From Streptomyces lomondensis (GTDB lineage: Bacteria > Actinomycetota > Actinomycetes > Streptomycetales > Streptomycetaceae): DNA of 64,000 nt. Each line of letters opens with the position of its first letter. Position 1 is the stretch's first letter. The stretch spans positions 186,001 to 250,000 of the forward strand of contig NZ_BMWC01000006.1 of assembly GCF_014651035.1 (NCBI RefSeq), in the 5' to 3' direction. This document shows positions 58,988 to 64,000 of this stretch, one piece after another. A program made the translations under genes and the position numbers. The notes below the pieces were generated by a model that saw only the letters and a list, made by a program, of their open reading frames with translations, did not search any database and had not been told where the DNA came from.

Positions 58988-60328
58988 CTACAACGGTACG
59001 CGCAGTGCTCCGTCGATGAGTTCGGCGGCCTCGTTCGTGCCCGCGCACCCGCTGCGCACCAGGTGCTCGCGCACCGCGCGCAGCCGGTCGCGCAGCCGCT
59101 GGGACTCCATGCCACGGGCCTGCTCGGCCATCTGCACGGCGATGGCCACGGCCTTGTCGGCGTTGCCCTGCCGCAGCTCGATGGTGCTGAGCATGGCCAG
59201 CCGGTGCACCCGGCCGCGGTCGTGCGCGGGGTTGTCGACGGCGGCCGCGGCATGCTCCCCGGCGGCCGCGATCTCCCCGAGGCTGAGCAGCGCCTCCGCC
59301 ACCTGCACGTTCACGAGCCCCGGCTGCACATAACCGGTCTCGTCGGGCTCGTAACCGCGCCGGATCCGCTCGGCGGCCTGCTCGGCCCGGCGGATGCAGG
59401 ACAGGGCGCTGCTGCCGTCGCCGAGATGCGCGTACGCCTTGGCCTGCATCGCGTACAGGTCGGAGGCGAGCGCCGGGGTGATGTGCTTGCCGGCGGCCCG
59501 CAGCGCGGCCTCCGCGAAGGCGACGGCCTGCCGGTACTCCCGCATGAACAGCGACTGGTTGACCAGCAGGGCGATCACGTACGCCCCGAGTCCCCGGTCC
59601 CCGCTGGCCTTGGCGAGCCGCAGGGCCTGGTGGAAGTAGCGCTGGGCGAGCCCGTGCGCGTCGGAGTCGTACGCGCAGATACCGGCGACGGCCACCAACC
59701 CGCCCGTGGCCCGGTGCAGTTGACGGCCCGTCTCGTCGGTGTAGCTGCCGCGCAGCAGCGGGGCGGCCTCGGCGTTGAGGAAGCCGACGATGCGGGCGCG
59801 CGTCGCGATGCCGCCGGCCTTGCGGTACATCTGCTCGTAGTGCGTCCGGGCGGCCCGCAGCATCTCCAGGTCGCCCGGGGTGACCCGGTGTCTGCCGCCC
59901 CGGGAGACGTCCACGTCCTCCGGCGGGTTCTCCCACTCCCACACGGGCATGACCGCGGGGGTGCCGGTGAGGGCGGGGGCTCCCAGTATGTGCGGGCGCT
60001 GCTGTTGGTCGGAGCGCCACAGGGCGGTGGCCCGCTCCACGAACCCGGACAGCGAGCCGGTGTGCGGGGCCGCCGGCTCGCCCGGCACGCCGAGGCCGAT
60101 ATCGTCGAGGGTGACCTGCCGTTGCAGCCGGGCCGCGAGCACCTCACAGATCAGGTCGGGCACCTGGCCCCGGGGGCGCTGCCCCTTCAACCACCGGGCG
60201 ACGGCGGTGTGTTCGTACCGCAGGGACAGACCTCGCGCCCGTCCCGCCTGATTCACGTGTGCGGCCAGCCCCGCGTGCGAGATCCCCGCCTCGTCCAGGA
60301 TCGCGTCGAGCAGAGTGTTGGGCTGCAT
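58988..60328 (-). CDS. NsdA-like TPR regulatory protein
   Basis: The 446-residue cytoplasmic protein has an N-terminal HTH-like segment (TLLDAILDEAGISHAGLAAHVNQAGRARGLSLRYEHTAVARWLKGQRPRG) and a long alpha-helical TPR-type array (ARTHYEQMYRKAGGIATRARIVGFL..., AYVIALLVNQSLFMREYRQAVAFAEAALRAAG, LSTIELRQGNADKAVAIAVQMAEQA). This is the architecture of Streptomyces NsdA-type proteins, which restrain antibiotic production and sporulation. Whether this is NsdA itself or a paralogue cannot be told. ATG 60328 is the start. Confidence 0.82.
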   Translation of the reverse strand: MQPNTLLDAILDEAGISHAGLAAHVNQAGRARGLSLRYEHTAVARWLKGQRPRGQVPDLICEVLAARLQRQVTLDDIGLGVPGEPAAPHTGSLSGFVERATALWRSDQQQRPHILGAPALTGTPAVMPVWEWENPPEDVDVSRGGRHRVTPGDLEMLRAARTHYEQMYRKAGGIATRARIVGFLNAEAAPLLRGSYTDETGRQLHRATGGLVAVAGICAYDSDAHGLAQRYFHQALRLAKASGDRGLGAYVIALLVNQSLFMREYRQAVAFAEAALRAAGKHITPALASDLYAMQAKAYAHLGDGSSALSCIRRAEQAAERIRRGYEPDETGYVQPGLVNVQVAEALLSLGEIAAAGEHAAAAVDNPAHDRGRVHRLAMLSTIELRQGNADKAVAIAVQMAEQARGMESQRLRDRLRAVREHLVRSGCAGTNEAAELIDGALRVPL

Positions 60329-60581
60329 GTGGGCCCCCCGGATGGCTCGGTGCGGCCAGATTAGTGGCTCCGCCTTCACACGGGGTGTGAACGGAGTGCT
60401 CGAATCCGCGCTGTGTGCGCGCTGTCGCTCACAGTCGCCGGCCGGTTGACTGAAATGCCTCGAAAGAGGCCGGCCGGGCCGCCGGCTCCCCCTCGTACAG
60501 TGCGGCGGCCCGCTTTCGCCGTCCGCCCGGCTGCCTGCCCGACACTCCGTGGCGGGGCGGACGGCATCGCCGGCGGGGTTG

Positions 60582-61607
60582 CTATCGCCGAGGTGCGCTG
60601 CCGGGTGCGGGTGCGTCGTGGCTGGTCGCGCAGTTCCCCGCGCCCCTGAGGGTCGTGCGCCGGCCGTTGGTGAGGACCAGCAGGGCGATGTCGTCCTGCG
60701 GTTCGCCCCGTGTGTGGTTCCGGAGGGCGGTGGAGACCCTGCCGAGGACCGTCCGCGATGAGTACGGCTCGTCCCGTACGGCGCTCTCCAGCACGGTAGG
60801 CAGGGGAAAGAACCGGCCACGCGCGTCCCGCGCGTCCTGGGCACCGTCCGTGTGGAGGAACAAGGCGTCACCGGACTCGAGATACCCCAGGCCCACGGAG
60901 GGCAGGTCGGTGCCCGGCAGGGGGAACAGCCCGAGGGGCGGATACGGGTCACCGGGGGCGAGTTGCTCCACCTCGGTACCGCTCAGCCGGTACGGCCACG
61001 GGTGCCCGCAGTTCAGGGCGAGCAGTTCGCCGTCGGCGCGGATCTCCACGAGCAGCAGGGTCACGAACTCCTCTGCGTCGCCGGCCGGATGCTCCTGGCG
61101 CAGATGCCGGTCCAGGGCGCGTTCCAGCCGGCGCAGCACCGCGCCGAGGTCCTTCTCGTCGTGCGCGGCCTCGCGGAAGCAGCCGAGCACGGCGGCGACC
61201 GTCCCGAAGGCGTCCGTCCCGTGCCCGCGTACGTCGCCCATCACGGCCCGTACGCCGTACTCGGTGGCGACGACCTGGTAGAGGTCACCGCCGATCGCGG
61301 CGCCCTGCTCCGCCGGCCATTGCGCCGCCGCCACTTCGAGCCCGTCGACGTGCGACGGCGGGGGCCGCAGCAGCGCGTCCTGCGCGGCCCCCGCGACCCG
61401 GCGCACCTGCCGCAGCTCACGCGTCAGCGAATGCCGCACATGGAGGATCAATCCGGTCCCGACCGCGAAGAACACGGCGCTGGTGACGAGCCGCGCTTCC
61501 AGGTGGGTCTCCTGGGCGAGCGGACAGGCGAGCTTGTACGTGACGGCCGCCGCGCCCCACACCGTCGGCAGTCCGAGGCTGCGCACCCGACCCCTGATGC
61601 GGATCAT
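60582..61607 (-). CDS. SpoIIE-type PP2C serine/threonine phosphatase
   Basis: The 341-residue protein has a hydrophobic N-terminus (GLPTVWGAAAVTYKLACPLA; LVTSAVFFAVGTGLILHV, two possible TM helices), a linker helix, and a PP2C/SpoIIE domain: AAQWPAEQGAAIGGDLYQVVATEYGVRAVMGDVRGHGTDA (metal-binding Asp), LVEIRADGELLALNCGHPWPYRL, YLESGDALFLHTDGAQDARDARG and DDIALLVL. Such phosphatases act on anti-sigma antagonists. The last 20 residues (TLRGAGNCATSHDA...) are encoded by a dispersed 20-bp repeat, so the natural C-terminus may once have ended near GRRTT. ATG 61607 starts MIRIRGRVRSLGL. Confidence 0.85.
   Translation of the reverse strand: MIRIRGRVRSLGLPTVWGAAAVTYKLACPLAQETHLEARLVTSAVFFAVGTGLILHVRHSLTRELRQVRRVAGAAQDALLRPPPSHVDGLEVAAAQWPAEQGAAIGGDLYQVVATEYGVRAVMGDVRGHGTDAFGTVAAVLGCFREAAHDEKDLGAVLRRLERALDRHLRQEHPAGDAEEFVTLLLVEIRADGELLALNCGHPWPYRLSGTEVEQLAPGDPYPPLGLFPLPGTDLPSVGLGYLESGDALFLHTDGAQDARDARGRFFPLPTVLESAVRDEPYSSRTVLGRVSTALRNHTRGEPQDDIALLVLTNGRRTTLRGAGNCATSHDAPAPGSAPRR
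60627..60646 (-). repeat. Dispersed 20-bp element, copy 4 (inside a gene)
   Basis: The minus-strand copy of GGGGCGCGGGGAACTGCGCG, lying in the last 20 codons of the phosphatase gene. Confidence 0.9.
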
Positions 61608-61637
61608 GCCGATGGCCCCCCAATAGGCCCTGACACA

Positions 61638-61675
61638 CAGAATCGGACCGGCCCACAAAGGCCGGTCCGATTCTG
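61638..61675. terminator. Strong terminator after pheT
   Basis: A perfect 16-bp stem (61638-61653 with 61660-61675) with loop CACAAA, extended by a further A-T pair, about 140 bp past the pheT stop and upstream of the phosphatase start. Confidence 0.85.
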
Positions 61676-61746
61676 TCGACAAAGACACCCGAAGGGCAGG
61701 ATCACCCACATCTACCACTCAAATGAGTGAGGCAACCCGACCGTCG

Positions 61747-61766
61747 GGGGCGCGGGGAACTGCGCG
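61747..61766 (+). repeat. Dispersed 20-bp element, copy 5
   Basis: GGGGCGCGGGGAACTGCGCG, 50 bp after the pheT stop, followed by ACAAGCC as in the 43642 copy (ACCAGCC). Confidence 0.9.
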
Positions 61767-61816
61767 ACAAGCCACGACGAACCCGCAGCCGACGACAGTG
61801 CGCAGCCCCCACGGCG

Positions 61817-64000
61817 CTAACTCCGCAACTCGGCGCCCACACGCTCACCCGCCAGGGCCACCGCCGCGTCCCGTGCCGCGGACGCCTCGTCCACGGTCAG
61901 AGTCCGGTCGGCCGCCCGGAACCGCAGCGCATAGGCGAGCGACTTCCGCCCCTCCCCCAACTGCTCGACGTTCTCGTACACGTCGAACAGCCGGATCGAC
62001 TCCAGCAGCTCCCCGGCCCCGTCCCGCAGGGCCTCCTCGACCTCCGCCGCCGGAACGACCGCGTCGACGACCAGGGCGACATCCTGCGTCGCGACGGGGA
62101 ACGTGGAGATCCGCGGCGCCGCCACCGTGGCGTCACCGGCCGCCTCGACCGCGTCGAGGTCGACCTCCATCGCACAGGTCCGCGCGGGCAGCCCCAGCGC
62201 CTTCACGACCCGCGGGTGCAGCTCGCCCGCGTGTCCCACGACCCGCTCGGCACCGTCCACGGTGACCGCCAGTTCGGCGCACCGGCCCGGGTGCCACGGC
62301 CCGTACTGCCCCTTGCGGACGGTCAGCTCGGCACCGGCCTCACGGGCGACGGCCCGCGCCGCCTCCACCGCGTCGGCCCAGTCGGCCGGACGGCCCTTGC
62401 CCCACCAGCCGGCCTGCTCGCGCGCACCGGCGAGCACGACGGCGACGTGCCGCGGCTGCTCGGGCAGCGCCGCGTTCAGCTCGGCGAGCTCCTCGTCGGT
62501 GGGGCGGCGGTCGACGGGCAGCACCGCGGCGATCCGCTGCTCCTCGCGCGGCCGGAAGACGAGGCCGGACTCGAACAGCGCGAGGTCGTGCGAGCCCCGG
62601 CCGTCGTTGCGCCGCAGGGCGGCGAGCAGGCCCGGCAGCAGCGTCGTGCGCAGCGCGGGCTCCTCGTCGCTGAGCGGGTTGCTGAGCTTCACGACCCGGC
62701 GGGCCGGATCGTCCTTGTCCAGGCCGAGCTGGTCGAAGACCTGCTCGCCGAGGAACGGGTAGTTCAGCGCCTCGACGTACCCGGCGCCGGCCAGGGCACG
62801 GCCTACGCGGCGGTGCAGCCGCTGCCGGTCGGTCAGGCCGAGGCCCGCCGGCGGCTTGGGCAGGGTGGAGGGCAGGTTCTCGTAGCCCTCCAGGCGGATG
62901 ACCTCTTCGGCCAGGTCGTTCGGGTCGGTGAGGTCGGGCCGCCAGGACGGCACGGTGACGATCAGCTCGTCCTGCCCGTACACGTCGCAGCCGATCTCCT
63001 GGAGCCGCCGTACGACGGTCTCGCGGCCGTAGGCGACGCCCGCGACCTTGTCCGGGTGGTCGGCCGGGATGGTGATGGTGCGCGGCGCGGTCGGAGCGAT
63101 GACCTCGGTGACGCCGGCCTCGGCGGTGCCGCCCGCGAGGAGGACCAGCAGGTCCACGGTGCGCTGCGCGGCGGCCGCGGCGGCCTGCGGGTCGACGCCG
63201 CGCTCGAAGCGCCGGGACGCCTCGGAGGACAGCTTGTGCCGGCGGGCCGTGCGCGCGATCGACACGGCGTCGAAGTGCGCCGCCTCGATGACGACGTCGG
63301 CCGTGGCGTTCTCCACGTTGTCGTGGTCGGCGATCTCCGTGTTGGCGCCGCCCATGACACCGGCGAGGCCGATCGGGCCGCGGTCGTCGGTGATCACCAG
63401 GTCCTCGGCGTCGAGGGTGCGCTCGACGCCGTCGAGGGTGGTGAGCTTCTCGCCCGGCTCGGCGCGGCGCACGCCGATGGTGCCCTGGACCAGGCCGCGG
63501 TCGTAGGCGTGCAGCGGCTGGCCGAGCTCCATCATCACGTAGTTGGTGACGTCGACGGCGAGCGAGATCGGGCGCATGCCGACCTTCTGCAGCCGGCGCT
63601 GGAGCCAGATCGGCGAGCGGGCCTCGGCGCTCAGGCCGGTGACCGTGCGGGCGGTGAAGCGGTCGCAGCCGGTGGGGTCGGCGATCCGCACCGGGTAGCC
63701 GTACGCGTTCGGGCCGGGCACGTCGATCAGGGCCGGGTCGCGCAGCGGCAGGCCGTAGGCGATGGCGGTCTCGCGGGCGACGCCGCGCATGGACAGGCAG
63801 TAGCCGCGGTCGGGCGTGACGGCGATGTCGAGGACCTCGTCGACCAGCTCCAGCAGCTCGATCGCGTCCTTGCCGACCTCGGTCTCCGGGGGCAGCACGA
63901 TGATGCCCTTGGTGCCGTCGTCGCCCATGCTCAGCTCGTCGCTGGAGCAGATCATGCCGCGGGACATCTTGCCGTAGGTCTTGCGCTCGGCGATCTGGAA
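61817..64000 (-). CDS. pheT: Phenylalanyl-tRNA synthetase beta subunit, 5' end outside the window
   Basis: The frame is open to the window edge (reading FQIAERKTYGKMSRGMICSSDELSMG inward) and ends at 61817, 727 residues visible of about 835. Domains in order: the end of the tRNA-binding region, B3/B4 editing domain (RDPALIDVPGPNAYGYPVRI, RPISLAVDVTNYVMMELGQPLHAYDR, LVITDDRGPIGLAGVMGG), B5 (EEVIRLEGYENLPSTLPKPP), the catalytic-like core (ALRTTLLPGLLAALRRN, FESGLVF) and the C-terminal ferredoxin-like anticodon-binding domain (VATQDVALVVDAVVPAAEVE, SLAYALRFRAADRTLTVDE). It joins PheS to charge tRNA-Phe; pheS should lie just outside. Confidence 0.96.
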   Translation of the reverse strand, partial: FQIAERKTYGKMSRGMICSSDELSMGDDGTKGIIVLPPETEVGKDAIELLELVDEVLDIAVTPDRGYCLSMRGVARETAIAYGLPLRDPALIDVPGPNAYGYPVRIADPTGCDRFTARTVTGLSAEARSPIWLQRRLQKVGMRPISLAVDVTNYVMMELGQPLHAYDRGLVQGTIGVRRAEPGEKLTTLDGVERTLDAEDLVITDDRGPIGLAGVMGGANTEIADHDNVENATADVVIEAAHFDAVSIARTARRHKLSSEASRRFERGVDPQAAAAAAQRTVDLLVLLAGGTAEAGVTEVIAPTAPRTITIPADHPDKVAGVAYGRETVVRRLQEIGCDVYGQDELIVTVPSWRPDLTDPNDLAEEVIRLEGYENLPSTLPKPPAGLGLTDRQRLHRRVGRALAGAGYVEALNYPFLGEQVFDQLGLDKDDPARRVVKLSNPLSDEEPALRTTLLPGLLAALRRNDGRGSHDLALFESGLVFRPREEQRIAAVLPVDRRPTDEELAELNAALPEQPRHVAVVLAGAREQAGWWGKGRPADWADAVEAARAVAREAGAELTVRKGQYGPWHPGRCAELAVTVDGAERVVGHAGELHPRVVKALGLPARTCAMEVDLDAVEAAGDATVAAPRISTFPVATQDVALVVDAVVPAAEVEEALRDGAGELLESIRLFDVYENVEQLGEGRKSLAYALRFRAADRTLTVDEASAARDAAVALAGERVGAELRS

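Overview
The window is a stretch of a Streptomyces chromosome. Evidence: very high G+C with G/C-biased third codon positions, frequent GTG and a few TTG starts, many short GTGA/ATGA stop-start overlaps, a tRNA Gly-Cys-Val-Val-Val cluster, Streptomyces-type enzymes (BluB-CobT fusion, NsdA-like regulator, SpoIIE-type phosphatase), and a gene order (cobalamin genes, metNIQ, glpQ, argH, argCJBDR, pheT) that from memory matches the SCO15xx core region of S. coelicolor. It is housekeeping chromosome: I found no insertion sequence, prophage, CRISPR array or rRNA.

Layout. 1-5 kb: small membrane proteins, a cytoplasmic DsbA-like protein, a double GNAT protein, the pabB-pabC pair (p-aminobenzoate branch) and five tRNA genes. 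5-10 kb: zinc-ribbon protein, APH-like kinase, small membrane proteins, a membrane Ser/Thr kinase, and a Nudix/SpoU methyltransferase pair. 10-18 kb: cobalamin/siroheme genes, namely a CysG-like bifunctional enzyme, a 1,438-residue protein with about 865 disordered residues before BluB and CobT, and CobL. 18-22 kb: GNAT protein and the metN-metI-metQ methionine importer, preceded by a 29-codon upstream ORF ending in Met/Cys codons. 22-26 kb: HAD phosphatase, small membrane proteins, GNAT, short ECF sigma factor, Tat-exported GlpQ. 26-33 kb: acyltransferase, then one leftward operon (small secreted protein, MoxR, DUF58, VWA, HtrA-like protease, response regulator, histidine kinase). 33-36 kb: TetR/MFS efflux pair with its operator, and an aldo/keto reductase.

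36-48.6 kb: arginine biosynthesis in two ArgR-type units (argH; argCJBDR), with an exported block between them: a duplicated-domain secreted protein, a PNPOx protein, an L,D-transpeptidase-like protein, and a ferric-reductase-like flavohaem oxidoreductase followed by a triple FMN_bind protein and ApbE. The last three look like one extracytoplasmic flavin electron-transfer pathway and are the most interesting system here. 48.6-57 kb: GH51 arabinofuranosidase, DUF6314 protein, a histidine-phosphatase homologue without catalytic histidines, GNAT, a MocR/EamA divergent pair whose start codons overlap, DUF1918, GHL10-type hydrolase. 57-64 kb: 3-hydroxybutyryl-CoA dehydrogenase, small membrane protein, Nudix, NsdA-like regulator, SpoIIE-type phosphatase and the 3' part of pheT.

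Five copies of a 20-bp element, GGGGCGCGGGGAACTGCGCG, sit at gene 3' ends, one of them inside the tail of the phosphatase gene. Several short tandem arrays (8, 16, 22 and 27 bp) occur. All identifications are from reading translations and motifs; no database search was possible.
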